64,000 nt of DNA from Malurus cyaneus samueli (lineage: Eukaryota > Chordata > Aves > Passeriformes > Maluridae), in contig CM019216.1 of assembly GCA_009741485.1 (NCBI GenBank), positions 21,492,465 through 21,556,464 on the forward strand, read 5' to 3'. A model generated the notes under the pieces. The model ran no database searches, was not told the origin of the DNA, and saw nothing but the letters and a program-made list of their open reading frames with translations. Shown here in pieces: positions 50,019 to 62,756 of the stretch (within the stretch, counting starts at the first letter, position 1; the number at the start of each line of letters is the position of its first letter). The position numbers were made by a program, and so were the translations under genes.

Positions 50019-52299
50019 GTAAGAAGACTATTTTGAAATAAATACAATAGGAAAGATCTTAATTATAAATTAGCTCGCTTGTTCTGCTTGTCATGTGTAT
50101 CGCTTTTCAGTATGAGTTTTTAAGGGACAGGAAAGAAGAAAATCCGACCTGAGAATAGACCAACATGCTGTAAAATTCTTGCTACTGACAGATGGGAAAT
50201 GCATTTAAAGCCTTTCTACATCTACAGACCTCTTTGCATATTATTATGGTAGCATGCATTTCTTGGGAAGTGTTGGACTTGGCACATACTGTGGGCAAAG
50301 CAAATCTAAGTCTTGAAAACGTGAAGTTTACAAATATGTACTTTATATGGTTTTGTTTTTGTCAATTTGTAAGCAGCTGCTCTTAGTCCAGTATTTTCTA
50401 ACTCAAGTAGCATGGCATTTTATTCTTCCATTCACTTTCCCACAAATTTGGATCAATTCCAGAAAGTGCTAGTAAAAATTCATCTAAGAGTTTCCGTATA
50501 TATCTCAGTGATTTTTTCCGTACCAGATATAGTTGACTCATAGGTACAGAACATGTTTAATTACCAGCTGTAGCATTCAACCAAAGTCAAACTGGCATCA
50601 CCCCTTCTTGCACATTATTGCTAATTATTGGAAATTTTTACAGCCTAAAGAATACTTGTGTGGACTCCCAGTGCTCTTTAAATGGCCGTGTGTAGATGTC
50701 TCTTACAGTAATATAAGAAATCTTGCTGGTCTCCATCCCCAAATTCTCTCTTGCTGTAGGAAGTAAGCTGAGTGTGACAGAACAGTAGGATAAGTGGTTT
50801 TATTGTTAAAGCAAACTCAATTCTCAATAAATAACTAGAGTAAAAAGAACAAGAAATACTTCTATGCTTTGCTATCAGATCTGTGTAATTCTATTCTGAT
50901 GATGTCAGATTTTTTTCTCATTGAAAACATGGCAGAAGCATAAGACTTCAACTCTCTTCAAACTGGTCAAAATAAACAAATATGGAGCAAGCAGATGGTA
51001 CAGATGAGCCTATTTAGCAGAGCCCCATGATTGAATAAAGATGGTGATGCTCCTACCCTATTCCAGACATTTCCTGATATTGGCTGAGCACATGATAGCA
51101 AGAACACGTGGTTCACTGTATCAGGAAATTAACTTCTAAATTAGTCATTTGCTAGGTTGTTGATTCAGACATCTCAAAATAAGTTCAGCTGAACAGCAGA
51201 AGATGCGTAGGGTAAGGGAGGAGATGGGAAAGGTGAGAGGAAGGTGTAAGGTAGTGCTCCTACATAATTTGGAGGCAAAGCTACATCGAGCATCCTTGGG
51301 ACATGGGCTGTGAGCCGTATACTGGCAAAAGTGAGTAAGCAATTGTATCTGGAGTCATAACTTATCCCATAAGAGATTAATGGACTATTGTACACTTAGA
51401 TACTTAAATGTCATGAGGATTTGTCTAAGAAGTCATAATCAGCTTGCCATCCAAAAATTTTTGGAAAAGCTAATTAGCTTCCTTGAAGCTAAATATAGAC
51501 CCAATGTTCTGTGAGCCAAGTACAACAAAAAACTATGAATCTATTTCCATTTGACTGGGAAGATGGTCCAGTAAAGAATGAATTATATTGATCTCACCAC
51601 ATCAACAATGACAACAAGTGATCAAGCTGTTCTGTGTAGGATGCTTAATCTCCACAAAGGAAACCTTGTTTTTGAAGAATGGAGTATGTGGAACTGAAAA
51701 TATTGCTTGCCAATGGAGGCTGATAACTGAAAATTTGATTATCTGTGTTGACTTAAATTTTCTGTATTTCTCATTTTTTAAAGCATTCCCATACAATTTT
51801 TGTTTGCAGTACCTTCAGCCTTCTCTCAAAACTAAAAGTGATCTTTATCGATGACAATTAGTTTAAAAAGTAAGGTTAGCTGTACTCTTTAAGCCTCAGT
51901 TCTTTGCTACCTAAAAGATACTTTGTTATTTCTTTGGATAGCGGCATCTGCTTTCTGTCTTGGCTGTTGCAGAATTATGTTACATTGTATAAATAAAAAT
52001 GTTGTGAGATTGCTGATGCATCTAGAGTAGGAAGCTGGAAACTGTCACCTACACAAAAGAAGTTTGTAAACAAATGGCTACTCAATCCCTTTCGCCTGTG
52101 TTAGCTTAACTAATGAGACTTGAGCTTTTGATTGCTTGAGGCATTTTGTGAAGTTGAGAAAGATCAAGAGTCCTTGACATAATGTTTAGAATCAATTTTC
52201 ACGCTAATGGTTTATACACTTAAAATGTACTACACTAGCTGGTTTCATTAGCGTTTTCCCATTATCAGACTTAAGTATAAACTCTCTGTATTTCTGCAG
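50019..52299 (+). other. MCPH1: MCPH1 intron 2
   Basis: About 2.3 kb, AT-rich. The acceptor is CTGTATTTCTGCAG at 52299. Small frames such as 50192-50386 and 50533-50766 are not recognisable. No clear repeat was seen. Confidence 0.85.
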
Positions 52300-52418
52300 G
52301 TTTCAAAAACTTTAAACAAGCACGTGACCCATGTAGTCTTCAAAGATGGACGTTTGACTACATGGACAAAAGCACAGAAGATGGGTGTAAAATTAGTGTC
52401 TGTACTCTGGGTGGAAAT
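52300..52418 (+). CDS. MCPH1: MCPH1 coding exon 3 (residues 38-77)
   Basis: 119 bases encoding [26 protein letters not shown] and KLVSVLWVE, the core of BRCT1. The conserved BRCT tryptophan is W74. The donor is GTGAGT after GAAAT, splitting codon 77, which becomes ATG (Met) with exon 4. In human the equivalent codon gives Lys. Confidence 0.97.
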
Positions 52419-55400
52419 GTGAGTACTCATGGTTATAATGAATGTGGCCTATTTCAGAGAAAATAGGTTCTAGTATTGTTTTCCTGAAAAACTTAAAAAC
52501 ATAAACCATTTTATGAACATACTTGAAATAGTGATAAATCTTTGAGTAATTTATAACTTTTGCATGACATTATTCATAAAGTGTGTATCTTGCTTAAATA
52601 GGTAAAATGTTAAGTCTTAAAAGATGAATGCATTGAAGTAGTTTCATAGTATATTTGTTAACCATTCAGTGTTCTACTCCTTTGCTTAAGCAGTGAAGAC
52701 GAGAATATTCAATTATGTTGAATAGGATTCTTCCATTTTCATATGAAAAAGCACATTTCATCAAGGGCACTGTACTTAAATCCTGTAAACAGAGTATATA
52801 TATATGTATACCTAGTAAGAAAGAAAAGGATCCATATGTATGCTGGCTTTTAAGACATTTGGCAGATTCAGAATGAACTGCTTGAAGATTCTCTTCTACC
52901 ATATGGAAAAAGCTACATTTGTTTTTAAAAAAAAATCCAAGAAGAATTTCAGCTGTGCAACTAGTCCTTGAGAATTTACTGGTCCATAGCTGCTTCTCTA
53001 AGTTTACAAAGTACTTGTGAGACCTAACTAAGATTTCACATGAAGTGTGAAAACACAGTTTGTGAATATGCATGTGTTATACTCAATCACTGCAATTGAT
53101 ACATCAATGTGATGATGGAAATTAGGATATAAATCAAGTAAAGAGGGCCTTAGCTGTACCGGTTGTAATATGCACAGAGAGATATTGGTTTAAGTGCAAA
53201 CGTTTGGGGTTTTTTTAAAAAAGTGGGGGCACAAGGGAGGATGGCAAATCTAAGGTCTATAGCCACCTAAATGTAGGCCAGTACAACCAGGAAACTTTTG
53301 CCAGTCCATTAGCCAAAAAATAAATTCATGGAGATCTGCAGAAGTAGGGTTTTTCTTTCTTGAAGTACATCAGGTATAGAAGTTACAGCCACACAATCCA
53401 GCCAGCTTTAACACTAAGGAAGAAATACCTTAATTTCCCAAAAATGTGGGCAGTGCAAAATTTTCTTTGTGTGAATATATCTTTCTGGGACCTGGTGTTA
53501 TTTGAATATACGACAATGATGATGGTTTCAATACAGCTGTAAAATTAAGTATGCTCTTCAAGTGGCTAAGTGTTTAAACACAAGATTTGAAATCTTAATC
53601 ACATGAACTATAAACTATTTGAGACTTGGCTGTGCTATAGTAGAAAGGATCTTGTAAAAATCCTGGTGATTAGCATCAGTAATGGAAGAAGCAGAGTGCC
53701 TCACAGGGGAGAGTCTAGGACGTGTCATACAGAAATACTGTTTCTGTCATGGCAGTTCCACCACAAGAGTCTCCTCTGCAATGCTGGAAGGCATTGAGTG
53801 GATGAACACTAAAAAGCTGAGGCATAGAGGCAACTGGACATGTGATAATGTAGGGGACAGCATGGAGCTTTGAAATCCAGGTATAAATGCCTCAAGAAAC
53901 TTTAACTTTTGCTGGATAACAGCAACAAAGGAAAAGACAAGAGAAAGCATCTAGAGGGGAAAAGGCTGTTTGGTAGGAAAGAAAAGACTAGCATCTTCCT
54001 GGTATTTTTTAATTGTTCCTATTATCACTTTCTGACCAAAGCAAGGTCTTGGTACCCTGCTTAGAGGATGAGGTTTTGTTGGAACTGGGGGAATCATCCG
54101 AAATAGATGTATTTTATTGCAGAGGAGGACCCAAGCTGTGAATTATGATTTTAACTTCTCTGTAATCTTTTTCTTCTGCCCTTTGGTTTAAAGTCAATGC
54201 CAAAAGGTAAAGAAGAACGTACATCTTAGATTGGTGCATACTGTAAGCAGAATTCAAGAGAATATAATATCCTTGGGCAAAGTATAGGTCAGGAGTAGTA
54301 AAAGCTTATATAAGAGATAGTAATGAATATTCTTATTTGTCATAGGGTTATTCAAATGAAGCACAGGCAGTACAAAATTAAAATGAGTCTGTGTTAGCAT
54401 ACATGCTAATTTTTGGGTTTTGTGATAAGATGAAGGAACCTAAGATGACTAAATTACATGCCTCAGACACTGGTAGGCAGAAGATGGTCTATTGAATCCT
54501 GTAACAATGTAAACAGGAAGGACTTATTAATATGTGCCAGTAAAATCATGTGAATGGAAACTTAGTTTGAGCCTGATAACCGTGTAAGCAAATAATGCAG
54601 AGTTCCTATGAGTTGAACTTTTAGCATTGCTGAAAAAGATGGCTTGATTAACCACCTGCTTCCTTCGATAGCCAGAGAAGCATTCTCAGAGTGGTCAAAA
54701 ATGCTGTGAAATGTTATTTCAGCAAATGTAATAGTATGTGTCAACTATCTAGCGTAGCCTGGGGCTTGGGGACTCCTGTAGGAGTGCAGTGCAAAACCAA
54801 GTGTCTTAGTTATTGCTTGGTTTTAATTGGTTTGTGGATGGCTGTTCAAACTCTGTCAGAGAATCTTTCTGTAAGTATGTCTACAGTATAAAAGAGGTGT
54901 TCATACTGGAATACCAAACCCAAAAAGTTCTTTGACAATGCTTAAATTTAAAAAGGAAGAAGTTCTGTTAAGAAGCTAAGACTGAAGGGAATAACATTCT
55001 TGTTGGTGTCAAGGAGACTGTTTAAAGCAGTCCTCTTAAGCATAACATTGCATTTTGGGACTTACAGTAGACTTGTACATTTTCATAGTAATGTCACCTT
55101 AGCAGTAGTCAAAAACGAAACTAAATAAAACATAAAACTTCATAGAGTGGAATGACAGCATTTTATCGTTGTTATATGGAATGTTGCCAGGGGATGGCAA
55201 TGAGCTTGACTGAAGTTATAAAATAGCTTTCTTACAAGATATGATTGAAGAGACAAGAATACTTCAGTCTGGAAAAGAAGTCAGAGTGGAGGAGTGAGAC
55301 TACTGTGAACACAAAGGTTTGCATAGAAAATGGGAGATGAATGTATATTTTCCTTTCCAGTAGAAGAATTGGAAAGTATTGCATCAATAGGCTTGGAGGC

Positions 55401-57242
55401 AGATTCAGAGAAAACAGTAATGATGGGTTTTAATAACACAGGATTAGGCTGTAGAACTCCTTGTTGCAGAATCATAGTGAGCAAAGATTTACATGGGTTT
55501 AAAAAATAGCAGAAGCAATTAAACACTTCATTTTATCAAAACCTAAGTATAATATTGCATCTGACCATCTGACAACCAGAAGTCTATGGAACACAGTAAA
55601 CTCTGTGGGAATGTTTTGCTGTGTTTTTATGTTTTTACATGCTCTTAGAAATCTTGACATTGGAGGATATTGCAGGATTCTGTAGTATATGGTATTTAAT
55701 TTGGATGCTACTTTTTGATATTTGAGCTCTGAAAATACCAGACAAGGAAGCAAATAATAAATAATCATTCCAGCATTTCCTGATTCTTCTGCTTTGTGCA
55801 AAATATTCTCTCACTTAACAGCTATTGGACCCCTTCTTCCAATCTGCTAGACTTGTACCCAAGTGTTGCCTTCTCCTGAGCAGTGCTTAGGCCTCTCAGA
55901 GGACTATGCCCTATGAGCTGAAAAGTGCTCAGATGCTTAGACTCAAATGCCTAGACTCCTTCATAAAAGCCCAACACATTTGAAGGGTTTGTGCAGTATT
56001 TAGTGATTCTTGTCTTATTGAACTCTGACTGGATTTCTAGTGCTCTCTCAAATGATGTGCCTCAAACTTTTATTGGAAGCTTCTGCTCTATGATCATCTA
56101 TTCGAGTCTAAACTGTATGCACTTCTAGAATTTAGGAAGTAATTTGAGAAGACAATTCTTTAATATGAAAATCGAAAATACAAAAAATTTATAGCTGCAG
56201 ATAAAGTTACTTTAAATTTAAAAAAAATTACTTGCTTTTTACTTTTTTTTTTGCTTTTTAAGAATGATAGATATGTGTAACTTTAAAAATAGTGAACAAA
56301 AGTCATTTGCTATCATGCAAATAAATTTAAAGTTTAATGCAAAATGAATGACTGCTTTGGGATCACTGACAAAAAGTTTTTTTATTGCTTCTTCAACACA
56401 ATTACTTCAATGAGCAGCCAAAAAAAAAAAATCAAAACCCAAGAGCAAGAAGAACCCGGTAAGAGGTGGAATTGTCCAAATTAGGAACACTTAATATTTC
56501 CACATCAAATGCGTAATTGTGAAGCTCTACCTGTGTTTTCTTAGTAGGGTAATTCATCTCACAAATAATTTATATAAACAATTTACATTCAGACTTGTTT
56601 GTAAGTAAAAAATTCTTACATTTAATGGTAAAATTTTCTTCTATTCAGCTTCTTTGAAAACAATGAAATCTCTGAATTAATGTAACTCTTCATGTAGTTT
56701 GCATCTGTGCTGATTATTATCCAGAATTTAATAGTCTCTGAAGTCCAGCTGCTGAATATCTCTATTTGCAGCTCCTAAGATCTCTAAATTGAGTAAGGTT
56801 GACAAATACCTGCAGTGGTTTGTCTTTCTCGTCCATTCAAACCCGAGTAAGGAAGGATGAGGCGGTTACAGGCTCACACTGTGGAGAGGCTCCATCGCTA
56901 GGTGTCACCAGAGCCACGCGAGCAATTGCTGGGAGCACACTCCAGCAGCTTGGAAAGGTGTAGAAAATAGCGTGAGTGGGAATTTTGTCGTTTAAGAACT
57001 GCAATTTAGAGGGCATCATTGGCACAAAAACTGTTATTGCATATTTGACATATAATAGAGAGATTTGGGATAGGGGAAGGTTAGCATTACAGTACTTATC
57101 TTAAAATTACGCACTTAGGAAGGTTTGGTGTTTCATTACTGCAGGGCTCAGACAATTATTTTTACAATAAAGGTTCTCTGTCTTAAAAATGAACAGACAA
57201 AATCAAGAGAAAAAAAAATACCAAATCTTCTCTATTGCACAG
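52419..57242 (+). other. MCPH1: MCPH1 intron 3
   Basis: About 4.8 kb, the largest complete intron in the window. It has a short (TA)n at 52796-52811 and a possible old LINE relic near 55230-55420. A slightly CG-richer patch at 56840-56960 has no recognisable coding content. The acceptor is TCTATTGCACAG at 57242. Confidence 0.85.
55230..55420 (+). mobile_element. possible ancient CR1/L3-like relic in MCPH1 intron 3
   Basis: CTTCAGTCTGGAAAAGAAGTCAG near 55262 and GCATCAATAGGCTTGGAGGCAG near 55381 resemble the LINE regions that in better copies read TTTAGTCTGGAAAAGAG and GCAATAGGCTTAAATTGCAG, in the right order. Divergence is high. Confidence 0.4.
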
Positions 57243-57327
57243 GTGTCGAGAAACTGGAGTACGTGTTGATGAATCTCTATTTCCAGCAGTAGACACTAAT
57301 GAAGGATTTTTACTACCAATCAAAAAA
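57243..57327 (+). CDS. MCPH1: MCPH1 coding exon 4 (residues 77-105)
   Basis: 85 bases, completing codon 77 and encoding CRETGVRVDESLFPAVDTNE and then GFLLPIKK. This is the end of BRCT1 and the linker; V-DESLFPA--TNE is strongly conserved in vertebrates. The donor is GTAAGC. Confidence 0.97.
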
Positions 57328-57887
57328 GTAAGCATGAGATTTTTTAAAAACCTTTTTTAAGTAATCCTAGAATAGTAAACTTTAAAGATTGAATTTGACT
57401 TTTTGACCTCAGGCATTTGAGTTGTTTAGTTGCAGAACATTCTGTAAACTTTATCTATCCATCCAAGTAAGAGTTGAAAGAGTCTATTGCTGTGATCATG
57501 TGACATCTTATCTCAAGAAAGTATACTAAAAATCAGGTTTTTGTATTGGTGATTAAAAAATGAAGATTTAAATTCAAATTATATAATGATGACTAATAAA
57601 AAAAATTGCTACTATGGCTTATATTTCACAGAGTTGTAACATATTTTTTTAAACTACCTTTAAATCTTTAACCTTGCTGCAAGCAAAAAACCCCATTTGT
57701 TAGGTTCTTTCTTATTTAATGTGAAAGTTTACTTCACAAAATGTTAACTTCTGCCTGTGACTCTCAAGGAGGTGATGAGCAGCATAAATACGAATAATAA
57801 ATACCGTGATGAAGTGGTAGGCAATATAGGAAGTGCTGTTATTTGGCAGTTTTATACATATAATTAATAGCTTTGTCTGTCTTGTAG
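57328..57887 (+). other. MCPH1: MCPH1 intron 4
   Basis: 560 bp, AT-rich, no recognised feature. The acceptor is TCTGTCTTGTAG. Confidence 0.9.
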
Positions 57888-58008
57888 CACAAATGTATGC
57901 AACCAAAAGACTATGTTGAAAAAACTCCAGAAAATGATAGAAAGCTTCAGAAAAGACTGAGCCAAATGGCTAAAGAATTAACTCTACAAAAGACAGCAGT
58001 TACAGCTG
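57888..58008 (+). CDS. MCPH1: MCPH1 coding exon 5 (residues 106-145)
   Basis: 121 bases encoding [20 protein letters not shown], then [15 protein letters not shown] and TAVTA. This is the highly charged stretch after BRCT1 seen in all vertebrate microcephalins (KCMQPKD...TPEND), probably helical. The donor is GTAAGA after GCTG. Confidence 0.97.
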
Positions 58009-58269
58009 GTAAGAACAATTTTTTTATTAAGATTCTGATATCTGAAGTTATTTCTTTAAAGTGCCTGATGGGGTTTTGGTGTTTATTGGTTGGGGTTTTT
58101 TGAGTCTTTTTCATCTTGCCATGAAAAATTAAGCTGGTGTAATTTTTACAGTGATCTTTGCAAATCTGTTATGTTGTTGTGTTTTTTTTTCTTTTCAAAA
58201 AAAACCAAAAAACTTCATTTGAAGTTGTTACAGCATTTAAATATTAATAAATACAATTTCTTTTTGTAG

Positions 58270-58410
58270 AAACAGATGTACCAGTTTTATTATTTGAAGA
58301 CAATGGTTCACTTATATACAGCCCTGTTAATAAGATGAAAGATAAATGCAATGCAGTGGAAAGAAGAAGAAAGGATATGAAGGGAAAAAGAGAAAATCTT
58401 TCTCCTGCTG
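58270..58410 (+). CDS. MCPH1: MCPH1 coding exon 6 (residues 146-192)
   Basis: 141 bases encoding ETDVPVLLFEDNGSLIYSPV, then a Lys/Arg-rich stretch (VERRRKDMKGKRENLSPA). DVP-LLFE-NGSLIY and KRENLSP are family signatures. The acceptor is TTTTTGTAG, the donor GTAAGA. Confidence 0.97.
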
Positions 58411-59297
58411 GTAAGAAGTTAAATTTTACTTAACACACAGTGGTTGCAAGATAATTTTTTTTATAACTAGGCTGTTCAAGAGGACCAATGTTTAAGCTAG
58501 ACTTTCTAGCCATGTAAATTGATATTATCACCTCTTGATTAAACTTTACAGCCAGACTCTAAATCTTATTTCCTGTTAAAATTTAATGTGGATGCCATGC
58601 ACGACAAAGATTGTAATTTTATTACTCACACTTCAACAATTTAAAAATGAGCCCAAAACTGATGAAATATCTGTCCAGGTACTGAAGAAGAGGACTTAAA
58701 AGAGAAATAAATTTGAATAACCTAATTAAATAAATCTAGATGAATTTAAAATGCATATTCCAGTGGATTAAATCTAGATTATACTTTTCAGAATATTTTT
58801 TTAGTGTTTGTATTACGTTACTGAAAGAATATTGAGGTCTAAGTTACTAGGTTTTGCCAGTTACTATAAAAAATGTTGAATGTAGAACATGTACATAAAC
58901 TTAGATGCCTTGGTGGGGGGTTATCTTTAGTATTTGAAGTTTTAAGACATGCATTTATGCTAGACTGTCAGTTTCTAATTTCAAAAATAATTGTGAGAGG
59001 AAAGTAAAGAAACACTAATACATGGGTGAAAAATTAAATCTCGGTTTATTTTACTGATGCTTGTATTTATTTGCTCTTCTAATTTAAAGGTAAACCTTCA
59101 AATATTTTCAAAAAACATTTCTGCTATATCAAAACTTAGCTGCTAAATGCAAGATTTCACAGATTCTTTAGGCCTTAGAAATATCTGTAATAATTTCTAA
59201 ATGGTTTGACCTTATGGTATAGTTTCAGAAGAATGTGCTGCTGAGTTACCTAGAAAAAATGCATACAAATATCTAATAGCTTTTTTTGTATTCCTAG
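58411..59297 (+). other. MCPH1: MCPH1 intron 6
   Basis: 887 bp, AT-rich, no recognised feature. The acceptor is GTATTCCTAG. Confidence 0.9.
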
Positions 59298-59393
59298 GTT
59301 CACAAATTACTCAAACACTTGCAGGTAGCTCACCGGGAGACTGCCCACTTTCTACTTGTGTCTTAACTAATTCAGAAGATGTGCTGCTACCAG
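59298..59393 (+). CDS. MCPH1: MCPH1 coding exon 7 (residues 193-224)
   Basis: 96 bases encoding GSQITQTLAGSSPGDCPLST, then CVLTNSEDVLLP. It is less conserved than exons 2-6 but in phase at both ends; the mammalian exon at this place is likewise short, Ser/Asn-rich and poorly conserved. The donor is GTATTT, weaker than the other donors. Confidence 0.88.
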
Positions 59394-61640
59394 GTATTTA
59401 TTACAACTTCATATAATACAGAAATTGAAAATAATGCATGGCCTTTATATCTTACTTTGGAAAGTACTGGTCTATTGAAATGGGAACTGTATCTATTTTC
59501 TCTGTCTTTTATATTTAAAGCTGAATTATCTTTTCTTAGCAACAGAAAATATGTTGTACTAAGCCAAGAAAAATGGAGCATGAAGGATCCCACTGGCTGA
59601 ATGCTCTGCCTTACTGCTGTATTGCTTGCCTCACTTCCTTCTCTTTACTCATACCATTCCCTTTTAATAACTTCTCCTGACATTGTGTCAATCTTCTCTG
59701 TTCCTAACAGTGATCATATATGTAATACAGATCACACACCAAATACTGTGATGTGGGAAGCTAAAAAGACATCTGAATGAGGGTGAGACCTCAATGAATT
59801 GAAGCGTCTTCCAAATTTTCAGTTGAAAGTTAGCCTAAAGTGTTTTGCAGCTTAAATAGTCAGGTTTGAAGAAATAACAAGAGTAAAAATAAACTGGCTT
59901 TTTAGATGTTTTCAGATGGATTAAAATCTGAATGGATTAAAATAATTTGTTAGCAAGGTAAAAAAAAATTCGGATGGATTAAAATAATTTGTTAGCAAGG
60001 TAAGAACCTCATAAAGTTATTCTCATAAGCGTAGGGGTTTGTTCCTGTGCTTCGGAATATTAGCAGGGTGTAAGAGAGAAGATTATTGTGAAGTCTGCTG
60101 AGCTACATGAGTAAACATCTTAAGAATATTGCTTATGCATGCAATAAGTGTGTGCTTCAGGCCTCGTGTTGTCTGTCAGTCACAAGGGCAAAAAGCTCAA
60201 GTCAGATGGTGGCGCCTGATCTCAGTAGAAAAGTGAGGAGAAGAGAGTCTAGAATTTGTAATGAGGGTCACTTGAGCAGTTTGCCTGCTCTCTGTTCTCC
60301 CTCAGCAGTAAACTATACCTCCTGCTTTTTTGAGGTGTTGTATCTTATTGACATCATACAGGAGTTCTGTGATGTTGGCTTACCTGAAAACAGGGTGGGT
60401 ATCTTGAAGCCTGCAACAACTTGTTATGTCTTCATGCAATGTTAGGGAGAAGGGATAGTTCAATACTGGAAATAGCATAGCTGTGCCAGCAAACTGTTTT
60501 ATTTTGGTGGATTATTTATGTGCTGATGAGATAAGCAAAGCAAATCACAATGCTCTATGTCCCTTCATCTTTGCAACTGCACCATGTAATTTTACATTAA
60601 GAACAGACCACTAATTCCTATGACAGCATTCAGTGTAGCTGCCATCTCTGATGCTCTGTGACAGTGGCCCCTGTGTTTGTAACTGAGAGATATATGAGAT
60701 TGGTTTATAACAGTATCAAAAATTCAAGAGCCAGGTTAATTTGAGGATTGAAGCTAAAACTTTGTTAATTGTCAGTATGAGTCTGATCATTTCATGTGAA
60801 ATTTCTTCCTGTATTTTTTCTTAATATAGTTAGCTACACCATAGGTTTAAAAATATTATTTATATTTAGTAAGCAAATAACATCAAGATTTCCCCTAAAA
60901 CCTATAGGAGGACTTAAAGAAGCATTATTACTGCAACATTGCACTCATCATCTGCTTAAGCAAAAGCATCAGTTGCAATCATCTGATTGTAGAACAGTGG
61001 GATTTTTAGAAATGTATGTTGATTAATCAGACATACTAGCTTGTTTCAGAGGAAGTTATTCTGAAGAGTTATTACTAGATTCTGTATAACACCTAACACA
61101 AAATAATTTCATAAGAATAACTACAATAAATGATTCTTTTTCTGCATTCTAACTATTTTTAATACATTGTGTTGATGTGTCTGCTATGATACTACGGTGT
61201 TGTATTTAATTTCACCCTAACTGAAAAAACTTCCAGGTGGTACTAATGCTGTGGTAGTAGAAAGGCTATTGAGTTTCCACTGTTACTGTAGCTAACTTTA
61301 TCAGTATATAATCTTGCTGGTTTTCTCTATAAATGCAAGAGGGAAAGCCAGTTCCTCTGCTGCTTTGTGTCTAGAAAGCAGACAGAACAGGATTTGTGGG
61401 TTCTTATGACCAGCTAAGGAGATACAGTAGCTAAAATTGTTGTAGATTCTTGTCAACAATAGAATGTGCTTTGTTTCTAATCCATTTTCTGTTTCATTTT
61501 TGTTGACTTGCCATATAATAGAAAGAAAAGTGGCTAAATCCTTGTTTTTTCAGTTCAGGAATTCCATATATATATTACTGAAAAACTGATACTCTTGTTT
61601 TGTTCAATACATTTATATTGCCACTTTTTTTGTTTTGCAG
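59394..61640 (+). other. MCPH1: MCPH1 intron 7
   Basis: About 2.2 kb. It holds the 42-bp-period tandem duplication at 59932-60003. The acceptor is TTTTTTTGTTTTGCAG with a strong pyrimidine tract. The 112-codon frame at 60107-60445 is not recognisable. Confidence 0.88.
59932..60003 (+). repeat. tandem duplication, period 42 bp
   Basis: A 30-base block starting ATGGATTAAAATAATTTG and ending AGCAAGGTAA occurs identically at 59932-59961 and 59974-60003, separated by an A/T spacer. Confidence 0.95.
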
Positions 61641-62603
61641 GAGAACAAATGGAAGACCGCTTGAACACAAGTTATCTTTGGGGAACTGAGAAATTAAAGA
61701 CACAGAGCACAGGGTTAGCAGAACATGCCTGTGATACCTGGACTGATATTCGTGTATCCATGAGAGCATCAGTGAATTCTCTATCACATGGGAGTGAGCA
61801 GAACTTAACACCCAAACGACATGCCAGAAGTTTAACAATGAAACAGATTATACAGCACACTCTGGATGACAAATTGTTTCCAAAGAATAATCAGAAGAAT
61901 GAGAAGAGCAAGACTACTTCAATTGCAAATGAAAGTTCTCTTCTTGAGAGCTTTGGACAGATTACTCCTTCCAAAAAAATAGTCCAGTTAAATACTGATC
62001 CTGCTTTGAGTGACAGTCTCTCTAATTCACCTATGAATAATGAAGATTTAAATACATGTTCACTGGATAAAAGCTTTGCTGTTGACAGAAATTATTGTCT
62101 TCTTGAGGACAAGAAGAAGAAGAAACGACAAACATTACGTAGTTTGAAGTTGGCTACCTCAGAACTGGATGCCTCAGGCTCTAAGGGGTTCTTGCAAGCA
62201 ATTACTACATATAGCAAGTCTTACTGCACTGAAGAGGCTTCTTATGAAGACTGCTTTTCATCATCTAATTTAAATGAATATAGAGTACAGATACAAGTAC
62301 CAAGGGAATCTGAGAATCCTCCTGAAGTTTGTTGCAAGGACTCTTTTACAAGCATGGACCTACATGATGTGAGTTTCTGTAAGCCACATAATACCACTAA
62401 GAAAAGCAGGAAAAAGTCTGTTTCAGTGAATGATTTTCCTGTAAAGAGAAAGACCAAGACAGCTAAACATCCTGGATTAAGTATATTATGTGGTGAAAAA
62501 GATGACACTGGAGAAGCTCTAGACTGTGATGATGTGAATAGACTGCCACAGCACGGTCATGAAAAATCCTACAACAAGGTGAATTACAGTGCTCTTACTA
62601 CTG
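61641..62603 (+). CDS. MCPH1: MCPH1 coding exon 8 (residues 225-545), large central exon
   Basis: 963 bases from GEQMEDRLN to NYSALTT plus the first base of codon 546, then a perfect donor CTG|GTAAGT. A single oversized central exon is characteristic of MCPH1. It is Ser/Lys-rich and low in predicted structure. Visible elements are a basic cluster KKKKKR at 382-387, the conserved acidic-aromatic patch SYEDCFSSSNLNEY at 425-438 (matching mammalian SYDDYFSPDNL), and two further basic clusters, KKSRKK at 478-483 and KRKTK at 493-497, likely nuclear localisation signals. The mammalian central region has been linked to condensin II binding. Reading through the donor meets a TAG at 62651. Confidence 0.94.
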
Positions 62604-62756
62604 GTAAGTTACTACTTAGAGCTGGAGAATCAAAAGATACCATACTGCATTAGATATGCAACTAAATTGCAAAATGAACTGCCATTTCCAAAAGGAAAAA
62701 TATTTCAGAATTACACCAAAAGAAGAAAATACTGTGCTGACTCTATTACTGAGTAA

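Larger units (their letters stand above)
47743..62603 (+). other. MCPH1: MCPH1 (microcephalin) gene, 5' part, span of coding exons 1-8
   Basis: MCPH1 is a nuclear BRCT-domain protein acting in the DNA-damage response, control of mitotic entry and restraint of condensin II; human loss causes primary microcephaly with premature chromosome condensation. Eight coding exons joined in phase give 545 residues. The BRCT1 part (about 8-95) contains [32 protein letters not shown] and LVSVLWVE, nearly identical to vertebrate MCPH1. Next come [14 protein letters not shown] and DVPVLLFEDNGSLIYSP, also family hallmarks. Exon 8 supplies the central region. The C-terminal BRCT2-BRCT3 exons are outside the window. 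All introns have GT-AG ends. Confidence 0.96.

Noticed and set aside
52666..53073. 135-codon minus frame in MCPH1 intron 3
   Set aside because: No recognisable domain, AT-rich composition like its intron, and no supporting splice sites.
56837..57025. Slightly CG-rich patch with a 62-codon minus frame in intron 3, considered as an antisense exon
   Set aside because: The protein is not recognisable and I found no convincing partner exons. The nested ANGPT2 gene known in human MCPH1 lies in a later intron, outside this window.
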